DNA from: Novosphingobium sp. | GTDB taxonomy: Bacteria; Pseudomonadota; Alphaproteobacteria; Sphingomonadales; Sphingomonadaceae | NCBI GenBank assembly: GCA_025356575.1 | Contig: JANXSP010000099.1 | Coordinates: 1 to 64,000 of the forward strand | Direction of reading: 5' to 3' | Length of the DNA stretch: 64,000 nucleotides | Part shown: positions 10,365 through 19,717 of the stretch, one piece after another | How positions within the stretch are numbered: the stretch's first letter is position 1 | Layout: the number at the start of each line of letters is the position of its first letter | Position numbers and translations under genes: made by a program | The notes under the pieces: generated by a model | Seen by the model: only the letters and a program-made list of their open reading frames with translations | Told to the model about the DNA's origin: nothing | Database searches by the model: none

Positions 10365-11042
10365 ATGACCCTTTCCGCGCTTGCCTATCCGACGCTGGTC
10401 TACATCCATCTCCTGCTGTTCGTGCTGTGGCTGGGCGCAGACGTCGGGGTGTTTCTGCTTGGCCAGCACTTCCGCAAGCGCGACCGCTACACGCTCGAAC
10501 AGCGCATTGCGCTGCTCAAGCTCCTGGTCCTTGTCGATATGACCCCGCGCAGCGCGTGGGCATTGATGGTGCCGCTGTCGCTGACGATCTCGGCGCTGGG
10601 CGGATGGTGGCACGTGCCCACCGCACTGGTCGTCGCGGGATGGCTCATCGGCGGGTTCTGGCTGTGGCTGGTATGGGATTCGCATCACCACGATCAGACG
10701 CCCCGGGCCGCGCGCAACCGCGGGGTAGAGAGCTGGATCCGTTATATCCTCGCCGCTTTCTACCTTTGGCTGGGGGCTCAATCGGTAATGACGGGCTTCC
10801 CGATCGCGCCCGCCTGGCTGGCATGGAAGGCGCTGCTGTTCGGGTTCATCTTCGTGGCTGCGATCATGATCGACGTCAGCTTCAAGCCGGTCGGCGGGCA
10901 GCTCGCTGCGGTTCTGCGCGACGGTTCGCGCGACGATACCGAAGTGCCGCTGCGTGCGACGATGGATCGCACCCGCCGCTGGGTCTGGCTGGTATACGCA
11001 CTGCTGGTGGCGACGTCATACCTCGGAACGGTCAAGCCGTGA
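10365..11042 (+). CDS. polytopic integral membrane protein of unknown function (CopD-like topology)
   Basis: 225 aa; ATG after operator copy 2; several hydrophobic helices (VYIHLLLFVLWLGADVGVFLLG...). Confidence 0.7.
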   Translation: MTLSALAYPTLVYIHLLLFVLWLGADVGVFLLGQHFRKRDRYTLEQRIALLKLLVLVDMTPRSAWALMVPLSLTISALGGWWHVPTALVVAGWLIGGFWLWLVWDSHHHDQTPRAARNRGVESWIRYILAAFYLWLGAQSVMTGFPIAPAWLAWKALLFGFIFVAAIMIDVSFKPVGGQLAAVLRDGSRDDTEVPLRATMDRTRRWVWLVYALLVATSYLGTVKP

Positions 11043-11087
11043 CCTTGCGGCAACAGTCCTGCGGGTAACGATGGGGCAGGCGAAAGT

Positions 11088-11099
11088 TTGTCTGGACAA
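11088..11099. promoter_or_regulatory. candidate operator copy 3, TTGTCTGGACAA
   Basis: One mismatch to the palindrome; upstream of the TonB receptor at 11166. Confidence 0.7.
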
Positions 11100-11103
11100 A
11101 TCT

Positions 11104-11115
11104 TTGTCCGGACAA
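11104..11115. promoter_or_regulatory. candidate operator copy 4, TTGTCCGGACAA
   Basis: Perfect palindrome, 16 bp centre-to-centre from copy 3. Confidence 0.75.
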
Positions 11116-11165
11116 CAATTCGGCCCGAGGACAACTGCGCACTGGGGCGCATGGGGGAACAGAAT

Positions 11166-13712
11166 ATGATGCGGACCTTGCGCGCACTGCTGTTGACGGC
11201 GACGATTTTGACCCCGGGCGCGGCATTCGCCCAAACGGCTTCCGCGCCGGCTGCGGCGCCCGCGGCGGTGACCGACACTGGCGGAATCGAAGACATCGTC
11301 GTCACAGCCCGCAAGGTTACGGAAAAACTGTCCGACGCACCGGTTTCGGTTTCGGCAGTGTCGGCGGCCACGATTGCCGCTCAGGGGCTGAACTCGATCG
11401 ACGATTTCGCCCGGCAAGCGACCGGTATCAGCTTCAGCCAGGCGTTCGGGCGTTCGTCCGATCGTCCGGTCATCCGCGGCCAGTCGAACGTGCTCGCGAA
11501 CGTCCAGTTCGGGGTCGAGACCGGCGCGGCCTATTTCGTCGACGGGATTTATTACCAGGGCGATATCCAGGGTTTCGATCCGCTGTCGATCGAACGGGTG
11601 GAAATCATCAAGGGTCCGCAATCGGCGCTGTATGGCCGCAATACCTATGCCGGCGCGATCAACTACATCACCAAGAAATCGACCGACACGTTCTCCGCAT
11701 CGGGCCGGGCGACGGTTGCCGAGCATAACGAATACCAGCTCGCCGGATCGGTTTCGGGTCCGATCATCCCCGGCGTGCTCGGCTTCCGTCTGGGCGGTCG
11801 CCACTTCGAATACGGCGGTCAGTACATCAACCAGCTGACCGGCAAGAAAGTCGGCAAGGAAAAAACCGACAGCATCAATCTTACGCTCGACTGGGATGGC
11901 GGCGACCTGCAGGTCAAGCAGCGCTTTTCGTACCAGCGCGACGACGACGGCCCGTTGGCAATTTTCCTCCAGGGCGCCGCGGCGGACAACTGCAAGCCGG
12001 GCTACCGCTCGGCGCGGTACCGCGCGGTATCGCCGTTCCTGCCAAACGTCCCGGCAACGCTGGGAACCTCGACCAATACCAATCAGTATTTCTGCGGTGT
12101 GGTCCAGCCGCAGCCCAACAATGTGCGGCTCAACACCGATCCGGTGCAGACCCCGTTCGGCCTGCTCGACGGGACGGCGTTCGACGGGATCTACAACCGG
12201 CAGTATTATCTGAGCCAGGTTGCCGACTGGAACATCGCGGGCTCGGGCTTCGTGCTCAGCAGCCTGACCGGCTACCGCGACAACGTGAACAAGTTCGGCA
12301 CCGACAGCGATCACTCCGAATCGTTCTTCTTCTTCGGCCCCGCGGTCGGCGAGCCGGCGTTCGCCAACACCACGCGCAAGGATAGCTGGGATTTCAGCCA
12401 GGAGCTGCGTCTGGCAACGCCGCAGGATCGTCCGATCCGGGCGCTGGTCGGAGTCTATTACTTCAAGCAGGTGCAAAGCGGCACCGACCTGACCTTCGCC
12501 AATCCTGACAAGGGCGATCCGTTCGGCAAGCTTGGCTCGTCGTTCAACTGGCTCGAGGATCGGGCGATCTTCGGTTCGGTGACCGTCGAGCCGGTCCACG
12601 GCCTCTCGATCAGCGGCGAAGTTCGCTATGCCGAAGAACGCAAGAAGCAGATCGACTTTTCGTCCGCGCCGCTGTTCTGCGCCGGCTATGCCGGGCAGGA
12701 TACCGCGTTCAACACCTTTGGCGCGAACAACTGCCTGCCCGAACTCAAGGAAACCGGCACCGATCCGCGCGTGACGATCGACTACCAGTTTCCCGGCGGC
12801 CTGCTGCTTTACGGGATTTTCGCCAAGGGCCGCAAACCGGGCGGGTTCAACGGCGCGGCGGGCGCGGTCGCCACCACCCAGACCGGTCAGCCGTTCATCA
12901 ACTATTTGCCCGAAAAGGCCGAATCGTTCGAGATCGGAACGAAATTCGATGCGCTCGACCGCCACTTGCGCGTCGCGTTCTCGGCGTATCACAACAAGTT
13001 GAGTGCGATTCAGCTGACCACCGCGATCCCCAACCCCAACGGGAACGGTGCCATCACGTCGATCGTGACCAACCAGGGCAACGGGATCACCCAGGGCTTC
13101 GAGCTCCAGTTCACCGCCGCGCCCACGCGTGCATTCACGCTCAACATGGGGGTGAGCTATGTCGACGCGCACTTCACGTCGGGCTGCGACGCCGACCAGT
13201 TCATCCTCAATTCGGGCGGTCTGCGGCCCAACTTCGATACCCGCAACCCGCCCGCCGCTGCGCTGCCGCTGTGCACGATCGCGGGCAACAAGCTGCCGCT
13301 GGGCAGTCCGTGGATCGTCAACGGCTCGCTCAATTACGAACTTCCGCTGGCCGGGGATAACAGCTCGATTGTCTTCAACACCAACTTCAGCTACGAAGAC
13401 AGCAAGTTCGTCCAGGTCCACAACCTGGCCGAAACCGGCGATACGTTCCTGCTCAACGCCCGCCTCGGGTTCAAGACGCGCGGGTTCACGATCTCCGCGT
13501 TCGGCCGTAATCTGACCAACGAGAACTCGGTCCCGCTGGCCACCCGCTGGTTCGACTATCGCTACGGCGCGGGCACGACCGGCCTGCCCGCGGCCTCGAC
13601 CGTCACCTTCAACGGCTCCCGCGCACAGATCGAGACGGGCGCACCGCGGGCGTTCTTCGCGACGCTGCGCAAGGGCCGGACATTCGGCGCCGAGGCTTCG
13701 TTCAACTTCTAA
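11166..13712 (+). CDS. TonB-dependent outer-membrane receptor
   Basis: Signal peptide MMRTLRALLLTATILTPGAAFAQ, EDIVVTARKVTEKLSDAPVSVSA plug, YGRNTYAGAINYITK, C-terminal FGAEASFNF. Confidence 0.95.
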   Translation: MMRTLRALLLTATILTPGAAFAQTASAPAAAPAAVTDTGGIEDIVVTARKVTEKLSDAPVSVSAVSAATIAAQGLNSIDDFARQATGISFSQAFGRSSDRPVIRGQSNVLANVQFGVETGAAYFVDGIYYQGDIQGFDPLSIERVEIIKGPQSALYGRNTYAGAINYITKKSTDTFSASGRATVAEHNEYQLAGSVSGPIIPGVLGFRLGGRHFEYGGQYINQLTGKKVGKEKTDSINLTLDWDGGDLQVKQRFSYQRDDDGPLAIFLQGAAADNCKPGYRSARYRAVSPFLPNVPATLGTSTNTNQYFCGVVQPQPNNVRLNTDPVQTPFGLLDGTAFDGIYNRQYYLSQVADWNIAGSGFVLSSLTGYRDNVNKFGTDSDHSESFFFFGPAVGEPAFANTTRKDSWDFSQELRLATPQDRPIRALVGVYYFKQVQSGTDLTFANPDKGDPFGKLGSSFNWLEDRAIFGSVTVEPVHGLSISGEVRYAEERKKQIDFSSAPLFCAGYAGQDTAFNTFGANNCLPELKETGTDPRVTIDYQFPGGLLLYGIFAKGRKPGGFNGAAGAVATTQTGQPFINYLPEKAESFEIGTKFDALDRHLRVAFSAYHNKLSAIQLTTAIPNPNGNGAITSIVTNQGNGITQGFELQFTAAPTRAFTLNMGVSYVDAHFTSGCDADQFILNSGGLRPNFDTRNPPAAALPLCTIAGNKLPLGSPWIVNGSLNYELPLAGDNSSIVFNTNFSYEDSKFVQVHNLAETGDTFLLNARLGFKTRGFTISAFGRNLTNENSVPLATRWFDYRYGAGTTGLPAASTVTFNGSRAQIETGAPRAFFATLRKGRTFGAEASFNF

Positions 13713-13731
13713 GACCACCGCGATCGTCACG

Positions 13732-13767
13732 AAAAAGGCCCCGGACTTGCGCCCGGGGCCTTTTTTT
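13732..13767 (+). terminator. rho-independent terminator
   Basis: AAAAAGGCCCCGG-ACTTGCG-CCCGGGGCCTTTTTTT hairpin with T-tract just after the TonB-receptor stop. Confidence 0.9.
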
Positions 13768-13804
13768 GTCCGGCGCGCTGGTCAGTGCGCTGGCGGCGCG
13801 GTGG

Positions 13805-14716
13805 TCAGTGCGCGGGCGGCGCAGCCGGGGGTCGCTGCTGATCGGCCCATTTCTTGAACACCGTCCACGAGGTTTCGTTGGGGCGGGTATCGTCGACCGG
13901 CGGCGGCGCGGTCCACGCCGGGTAGTTCGCCGCGATCTCGGTCTTGAGGACCGGCGACAGCTCTTCGAAACTGCGCAACTTGTTGCCCATGGCGTTGATC
14001 ACCAACTGACCTTGACGTCCGCGCATCTTCATCCACGGGAGGAACTCCGAAACGCGCACCCAACTGACGATCGGATACGCGGTCTTGTTGCGGGTATCGA
14101 GCATCTCGTTGGCATTGAACGCGAAATCGAAGATCTCCATCGCGTGGTATTTGCCGCCGATATAGTCTTGATACGTCCCGGCGAGCGGGTTGGTGTAAAA
14201 CAGCGGCGCTTCGAATGGCATGAAAAAATACTGCCCTTCACGGCGCAGCGAAGGGATCGAATACGGCGTGCCCGACGCGCTCATCGCAAAACTGGGCGAC
14301 TGGTTGACCGGATCGTTGGCGACCTGAAGAACGTGAACCATCTCTCCGGTCCAGGGGTTTTTCCATTCGCGCACGACTTCGCCGGTGAGCGGATCGAGGT
14401 AGAGCAGGATTTCCCGGCTGACGAGCCGCCAGCCCTTGCCGCGCACGGGATCGTCGACCGTGGCGCATTGGCGGATGTTCATCCCCTCGACACGGAACAA
14501 CTGCCGATCGGGCTCGCCATCGACGCGGGAATAAAGCTTGCCAGACCAGTGATAGACCGCCGGCTGACCATCGGCTTCGCCACACTGGACGCGTTTCGAA
14601 ATTTCGAGCGCATCGGCTGGCTTGGCCGGATCGAGCATCCGCGGCGCCGCGGCATTGGCGGTACTCGAAGCGACGGCAAGTGCGGCCCCGGCAAGCATCC
14701 AGCGAAGACTTTTCAT
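13805..14716 (-). CDS. exported DUF1838-like protein
   Basis: Signal peptide MKSLRWMLAGAALAVASSTANAAA; 303-aa body (LYSRVDGEPDRQLFRVEGMNIRQC..., PLTGEVVREWKNPWTGE) resembling the DUF1838 family. Confidence 0.65.
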   Translation of the reverse strand: MKSLRWMLAGAALAVASSTANAAAPRMLDPAKPADALEISKRVQCGEADGQPAVYHWSGKLYSRVDGEPDRQLFRVEGMNIRQCATVDDPVRGKGWRLVSREILLYLDPLTGEVVREWKNPWTGEMVHVLQVANDPVNQSPSFAMSASGTPYSIPSLRREGQYFFMPFEAPLFYTNPLAGTYQDYIGGKYHAMEIFDFAFNANEMLDTRNKTAYPIVSWVRVSEFLPWMKMRGRQGQLVINAMGNKLRSFEELSPVLKTEIAANYPAWTAPPPVDDTRPNETSWTVFKKWADQQRPPAAPPAH

Positions 14717-14770
14717 GAAGACAATCTCCTTCCCCCGCGCCCCCAGTGGCGCTTTCAGCTTGACTTTAGA

Positions 14771-14784
14771 TTTGTCCGGACAAA
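14771..14784. promoter_or_regulatory. candidate operator copy 5, TTTGTCCGGACAAA
   Basis: Perfect 14-bp palindrome between divergent DUF1838 (-) and CitE (+) genes. Confidence 0.75.
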
Positions 14785-14856
14785 TTGTGAAGCGCAATTG
14801 TCGCGGATGCTGTGCGGCACGGTGCGCATGCGCGCAGAGGGGATCACGTAGGCTTC

Positions 14857-15681
14857 ATGCTCGCTGCCAACAGCCTGTTATTCGTGCCCGGATCGCGTGC
14901 CGACCGCTTCGCCAAGGCGCGCGCGGCGGGCGCCGGCCTGACCATCATCGACCTCGAAGATGCTGTCGCCCCGGGGGACAAGGAAAGCGCCCGCAGCGCG
15001 GCGCTGGCGCAATTTGCGGATAACGCTTCGGGCTGGGCGCTGCGGATCAACGCGTTGACGACCGCGGCGGGGATCACCGATCTCGCCGCGCTGATCGCCG
15101 CCGAGACGATGCCCGCCGCTTTGCTTGTGCCGATGGTCGAGGCGGCAACCGAAGTCGAGGTGGTGGCCAAGGCCCTGGGCGCGCGCTGTCCCGCACTGAT
15201 CCCCCTGATCGAAACACCGCGGGGGTTGCGCCATGCAGTAGCCATCGCCGCGGTTCCCGGCGTCACCGCGGTGATGTTCGGCGGGGGCGATTTCGCCGGC
15301 GAACTCGGGGTTGCGTTGGCGTGGGAACCGCTGCTTGGCGCGCGCCAGGCAGTGGTGCTGGCGGCGGCCGAGGCGCGGGTTGCCGCAATCGACGTGCCGT
15401 TTCTCGGGCTCGACGATCCTGCCGGGCTCGAGCACGAATGCCGCGCCGCCAAAGCGCTCGGGTTCCACGCCAAAGCGGCGATCCACCCCGCGCAGCTCGC
15501 TGCAATCGAAGCCGCCTTTGCGCCTTCGGCTGCGGAAATCGCCGAAGCCGAGGAAGCCATTGCTGCCTATGCCGCGGGCGGCGAGCGTGCCATCCGGTTC
15601 AAGGGCAGGATGCTCGAGGCACCCGTGGTCAAACGCTATCGCGCCGTGCTCAGCCGACAAGGAACCAACGACGATGCGTGA
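14857..15681 (+). CDS. CitE/HpcH-type lyase (citramalyl-CoA/malyl-CoA lyase-like)
   Basis: LLFVPGSRADRFAKA, IDLEDAVAPGDKESAR, LIPLIETPRGL, FGGGDFAGELG, LGFHAKAAIHPAQ motifs. Confidence 0.85.
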   Translation: MLAANSLLFVPGSRADRFAKARAAGAGLTIIDLEDAVAPGDKESARSAALAQFADNASGWALRINALTTAAGITDLAALIAAETMPAALLVPMVEAATEVEVVAKALGARCPALIPLIETPRGLRHAVAIAAVPGVTAVMFGGGDFAGELGVALAWEPLLGARQAVVLAAAEARVAAIDVPFLGLDDPAGLEHECRAAKALGFHAKAAIHPAQLAAIEAAFAPSAAEIAEAEEAIAAYAAGGERAIRFKGRMLEAPVVKRYRAVLSRQGTNDDA

Positions 15682-16183
15682 TGCTGTGAAGGAAGTCGCC
15701 CCGGGGCGCTTCCGCGAGGTCCAGGGCCGGTATTTCGAGGATTTCGTCGTCGGCCATATCTATGAGCACCGCCCGGGGCGGACGATCACCGATGCCGACA
15801 ACGTGTGGTTCACGCTGCTGACGATGAACACTCATCCCGCGCACTTCGACTACGAATTTGCCAAGAAGACCGAGTTCGGCAAGCCGCTCGTGGTCAGCCC
15901 GTTGACCATCGCCTTGATGACCGGGATGAGCGTGTCGGACACCAGCGGCAAGGCCGTCGCCAACCTTGGCTGGGACGAAGTCCGAATGACCCACCCGCTG
16001 TTCGTCGGCGACACGCTGACCTGCGAGAGCGAGGTTCTCGAAAAGCGCGAAAGCAAGAGCCGCCCCGACCAGGGGATCGTCACGTTCAAGACAACCGGGC
16101 ACAATCAGGACGGCAAGGTGGTCAGCCATTACAAGCGCACCGTGCTCGTCTGGCGGCGTGGCTGCGGCCCCAACGACGACTGA
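15674..16183 (+). CDS. MaoC-family dehydratase/hydratase
   Basis: 169 aa; GRTITDADNVWFTLLTMNTHPAHFD hydratase-2-type motif and PLFVGDTL. Confidence 0.85.
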   Translation: MRDAVKEVAPGRFREVQGRYFEDFVVGHIYEHRPGRTITDADNVWFTLLTMNTHPAHFDYEFAKKTEFGKPLVVSPLTIALMTGMSVSDTSGKAVANLGWDEVRMTHPLFVGDTLTCESEVLEKRESKSRPDQGIVTFKTTGHNQDGKVVSHYKRTVLVWRRGCGPNDD

Positions 16184-16185
16184 GG

Positions 16186-17403
16186 ATGAAGGACATGAAC
16201 GTGGCAACCGCACCTGTACTGATGGCCGACCAGGGCCGCACGATCGATCCCGATGAAGAGGCCGCGTTCCTCGACGCGATCGACCGCTGGCTCGAACGTT
16301 CGGTCATCCCGGTGGTGATGCACCATGATCACGGCGACATCTGGCCGGCCAAACTGGTCGACGAGATGGCCGAGATGGGCCTGTTCGGTGCGACTATCGG
16401 CCAGGAATACGGCGGGCTCGGCCTGCCGGCGACGACATATGCCAAGATCGTCATGCGGATATCTTCGTACTGGATGGCGATTACCGGGATCTTCAATTCG
16501 CACCTGATCATGGCCGCCGCGCTCGAACGCTTCGGCACCCCGGCGCAGAAGTCGAAATGGCTCCCCAAGTTCGCCAGCGGCGAGATCCGCGGCGGGCTCG
16601 CGCTGACCGAACCCAACGCGGGGACCGACCTTCAGGCGATCCGCACCGTGGCGGTGCGAGACGGCGACGATTACGTCATCACCGGTACCAAGACGTGGAT
16701 TTCCAACGCATTGAACGGCAGCTGCTTCGCGCTGCTGGTCAAGACCGACCCCGCCGCCAACCCGCGCTACCAGGGGATGAGCCTGTTCATCGCCGACAAG
16801 CGGGCCGGAGAAGCGGGAGCGGGCTTCACCACCGGCAAAAAGTTCGAAAAGCTGGGATACAAGGCCATCGATTCGGCCGAACTGATCTTCGACAACTACC
16901 GCATCCCCGCCGACCAGCTGATCGGTGAGGTCGAAGGTCAGGGGTTCTTCCAGGCCACCGGTGGGCTCGAGCTGGGACGGATCAACGTCGCCGCGCGCGG
17001 GGTCGGTCTGGCCGAGGGATCGCTGCGGCTCGCCACCACTTATGCCCAGCAGCGCGAGACGATGGGCAAGCCGATCGCGCAGCACCAGGCGATCCAGCTG
17101 AAGCTGGGCGAAATGGTCACGCGCGCCCGCGCCGCACGCCTGCTGACGATGGACGCCGCCGAAGCGTATGATCGCGGCGATCGCTGCGACATGGAAGCAG
17201 GCATGGCCAAGTTTTTCGCGAGCGAGGCCGCGGTTGAAAACAGCCAGGACGCGATGCGGATCTACGGCGGCTACAGCTATTCCAAGGAATACGACATCGA
17301 GCGCTACTATCGCGATTCGATGTTGATGTGCATCGGCGAAGGCACCAATGAAATGCAGCGGATGATCATTGCCAAGCAGTGGCTCAAGGCGAACCCGATC
17401 TGA
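16186..17403 (+). CDS. acyl-CoA dehydrogenase
   Basis: LALTEPNAGTDLQAI, GTKTWISNA, RINVAARGVGLAEGSLRLA, IYGGYSYSKEYDIERYYRD. Confidence 0.93.
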   Translation: MKDMNVATAPVLMADQGRTIDPDEEAAFLDAIDRWLERSVIPVVMHHDHGDIWPAKLVDEMAEMGLFGATIGQEYGGLGLPATTYAKIVMRISSYWMAITGIFNSHLIMAAALERFGTPAQKSKWLPKFASGEIRGGLALTEPNAGTDLQAIRTVAVRDGDDYVITGTKTWISNALNGSCFALLVKTDPAANPRYQGMSLFIADKRAGEAGAGFTTGKKFEKLGYKAIDSAELIFDNYRIPADQLIGEVEGQGFFQATGGLELGRINVAARGVGLAEGSLRLATTYAQQRETMGKPIAQHQAIQLKLGEMVTRARAARLLTMDAAEAYDRGDRCDMEAGMAKFFASEAAVENSQDAMRIYGGYSYSKEYDIERYYRDSMLMCIGEGTNEMQRMIIAKQWLKANPI

Positions 17404-18605
17404 TGCACTTGCCGCTTACCGGTTTCCGCGTGATCAGCGTCGAGCAATACGGCGCGGGTCCGTATGGAACGATGTTCCTTGCCCAACTCGGCGCGGACGT
17501 CATCAAGATCGAGCCGCCGCAGAAGAACGGAAAAGGCGGCGGCGACACCGCGCGCGGGGTTGGTCCGCACTATCTGCGCGAGAATGAGAGCCTGTATTTC
17601 CAGGCCTTCAACCTCAACAAGCGCTCGCTCACGCTCGATCTCAACAGCGCCGAGGGCCAGGCGATCTTCCGCAAGCTGGCGGCAACTTCGCACGCGGTCG
17701 CCAACAACATGCGCGGCGATCTGCCCGCGAAATTGGGGCTGACCTACGCGGCGCTCGCGGACCTCAATCCCGCTATCGTCTGCGCGCACCTGTCCGCCTA
17801 CGGGCGGGACAACGCGCGCGCTAAATGGCCGGGTTACGACTATCTGATGCAGGCCGAGGCCGGCTATTGCGCGTTGACCGGCGATCCCGCGGGCGAACCG
17901 CAGCGGATGGGGCTGTCGATGGTCGATTTCATGACCGGCACCGTGATGGCGATCGGCTTGCTTGCCGCGCTGGTCGATGCCCAGCGCACGGGCACCGGCC
18001 GCGATGTCGATACCGACCTGCTTTCCGCGGCGGTCCACCAGACCAGCTATCCCGCGCTGTGGTACATGAACCACGGCACCGCGACCGACCGCACCCCGCG
18101 CTCGGCGCATCCGACCGCGACCCCGAGCCAGATGTTCCGCGCCGCGGACGGGTGGATGTTCGTCATGTGCCAATTGCCCAAGTTCTGGGATCTCATGGTC
18201 ACTCGGATCGGGCACCCGGAGCTGGCCGAAGACGCACGATTTACGACCAACGAGGCGCGGCTCGAGCACCGCGGTGCGTTGTCCGATGCGCTCGATGCGA
18301 TCTTCGGGCAGCAGCCGGTGGCGCACTGGCAGGGCCTGCTGGAAGGGTATGTGCCGGTCGCCCCGGTCAACTCGCTCGAGGCGGCAATGGACAACCCGTG
18401 GCTCGAGACCACGGGAATGCGCGACAGTGTCGATCATCCCGATCTGCCCGGGATGCAAATCCTCGCCAGCCCGATCCGGCTCGACGGGCAGCGCCTGCCC
18501 AACCGCGCGGCGCCGCTGCTCGGGGCGGACAGTGCCGCAATCCTGGGCGATCTCGGCTATGACGCGGCGGAATTCACGCGGCTGCGCAACGCGGGCGTGG
18601 TCTGA
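17403..18605 (+). CDS. CaiB/BaiF (family III) CoA-transferase
   Basis: LTGFRVISVEQYGAGPYGTMFLAQLGADVIKIEPP; family III N-terminal signature. Confidence 0.9.
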   Translation: MHLPLTGFRVISVEQYGAGPYGTMFLAQLGADVIKIEPPQKNGKGGGDTARGVGPHYLRENESLYFQAFNLNKRSLTLDLNSAEGQAIFRKLAATSHAVANNMRGDLPAKLGLTYAALADLNPAIVCAHLSAYGRDNARAKWPGYDYLMQAEAGYCALTGDPAGEPQRMGLSMVDFMTGTVMAIGLLAALVDAQRTGTGRDVDTDLLSAAVHQTSYPALWYMNHGTATDRTPRSAHPTATPSQMFRAADGWMFVMCQLPKFWDLMVTRIGHPELAEDARFTTNEARLEHRGALSDALDAIFGQQPVAHWQGLLEGYVPVAPVNSLEAAMDNPWLETTGMRDSVDHPDLPGMQILASPIRLDGQRLPNRAAPLLGADSAAILGDLGYDAAEFTRLRNAGVV

Positions 18606-19700
18606 ATGGGCAAGCTTGGCGGGATCACCGTTATCGATCTGACGCAGTTTCTGCCCGGTCCGATGCTGAGCGTGATGATGGCCGATCACGGCGCGCGCGT
18701 AATCAAGATCGAACCGCCCGCGGGTGACCCGGTGCGCACGCAGGCGCCGTTCGAAGGCGGAAATTCGGTGTGGTTCACCCAGCTCAACCGCGGCAAGGAA
18801 AGCCTGACGCTGGACCTCAAGAGCGAGGCCGGCAAAACGGCGCTACGCGCACTGATCGCCGGTGCCGATGTCTTCCTCGAAGGGTTTCGCCCCGGCGTCA
18901 TGGCCCGGCTCGGGTTCGATTATCCCGCGGTCAAGGCGCTGAACCCGCGCATCGTCTACTGCTCGATCTCCGCCTTCGGCCAGCACGGCGCGCTCGCCCA
19001 GCACCCGGCACACGACATGGCGGTGCAGGCACTGGCCGGGTTCCTGAGCGTCAACGACGGGGCAGACGGGATGCCGGTCGTCCCCGGTGCGCCCGCAGCC
19101 GACATGGCCGCCGGGCTGACTGCGCTGGCGGCCGTGCTGATGGCGCTGATCGGGCGCGAGCGGAGCGGCCAGGGCGATTACATCGATACCGCGATGTTCG
19201 ACAGCCTGCTCCCCTGGGCTGCCCACACCGCGGGCAGCGCGATCATGGGCGGGGACGCGCCGAGATCGTCGGCGCAGCGCTCGCTGGGTGGTGCGGGATT
19301 TTACCAGGTGTACCGGACAAGCGATGGGCATCATGTGGTACTGGGCGGACGCGAGCTCAAGTTCGCGCGCAATCTGCTTGGCGCGCTCAACCGCGAAGAC
19401 CTGCTGCCCCTGGCCGAAGCGCCTGCGGGTGAACAGGACGCGCTGATTGCTTTTCTGCGCGATACGTTCGCCGGCAGAACGCGCGCGGAATGGATCGCGT
19501 GGTTCGCGCAGCTCGATGTCGCCTTCGCGCCCGTACTGAATTTCCGCGAGGCCCTCGACGAGCCCCATATCGCCGAGCGCGGCTTGCTGGTTATGGCCGG
19601 CGGGGCGCACCACATCGCTCCGCCGATTCGCTTCGATTCCGAACCCGATTGGCACCCCGGCGCCGTACCCGCCCAGGCGCCCGGCCAGGCGCCGCAATGA
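18606..19700 (+). CDS. CaiB/BaiF (family III) CoA-transferase
   Basis: GGITVIDLTQFLPGPMLSVMMADHGARVIKIEPPAGDPVR...LTLDLKSEAGK...EGFRPGVMARLG. Confidence 0.92.
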   Translation: MGKLGGITVIDLTQFLPGPMLSVMMADHGARVIKIEPPAGDPVRTQAPFEGGNSVWFTQLNRGKESLTLDLKSEAGKTALRALIAGADVFLEGFRPGVMARLGFDYPAVKALNPRIVYCSISAFGQHGALAQHPAHDMAVQALAGFLSVNDGADGMPVVPGAPAADMAAGLTALAAVLMALIGRERSGQGDYIDTAMFDSLLPWAAHTAGSAIMGGDAPRSSAQRSLGGAGFYQVYRTSDGHHVVLGGRELKFARNLLGALNREDLLPLAEAPAGEQDALIAFLRDTFAGRTRAEWIAWFAQLDVAFAPVLNFREALDEPHIAERGLLVMAGGAHHIAPPIRFDSEPDWHPGAVPAQAPGQAPQ

Positions 19701-19717
19701 ACCCGGTCGCGTGCGGG

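Noticed and set aside
11016-13730. 904-aa ORF antisense to the second TonB receptor
   Set aside because: Low-complexity, Arg/Gly/Ala/Val-rich translation with no family features; typical antisense open frame at high GC.
13766-13775. TTTTTGTCCGGCG half-match to the operator palindrome
   Set aside because: Only the left half matches and it coincides with the terminator T-tract; no dyad.
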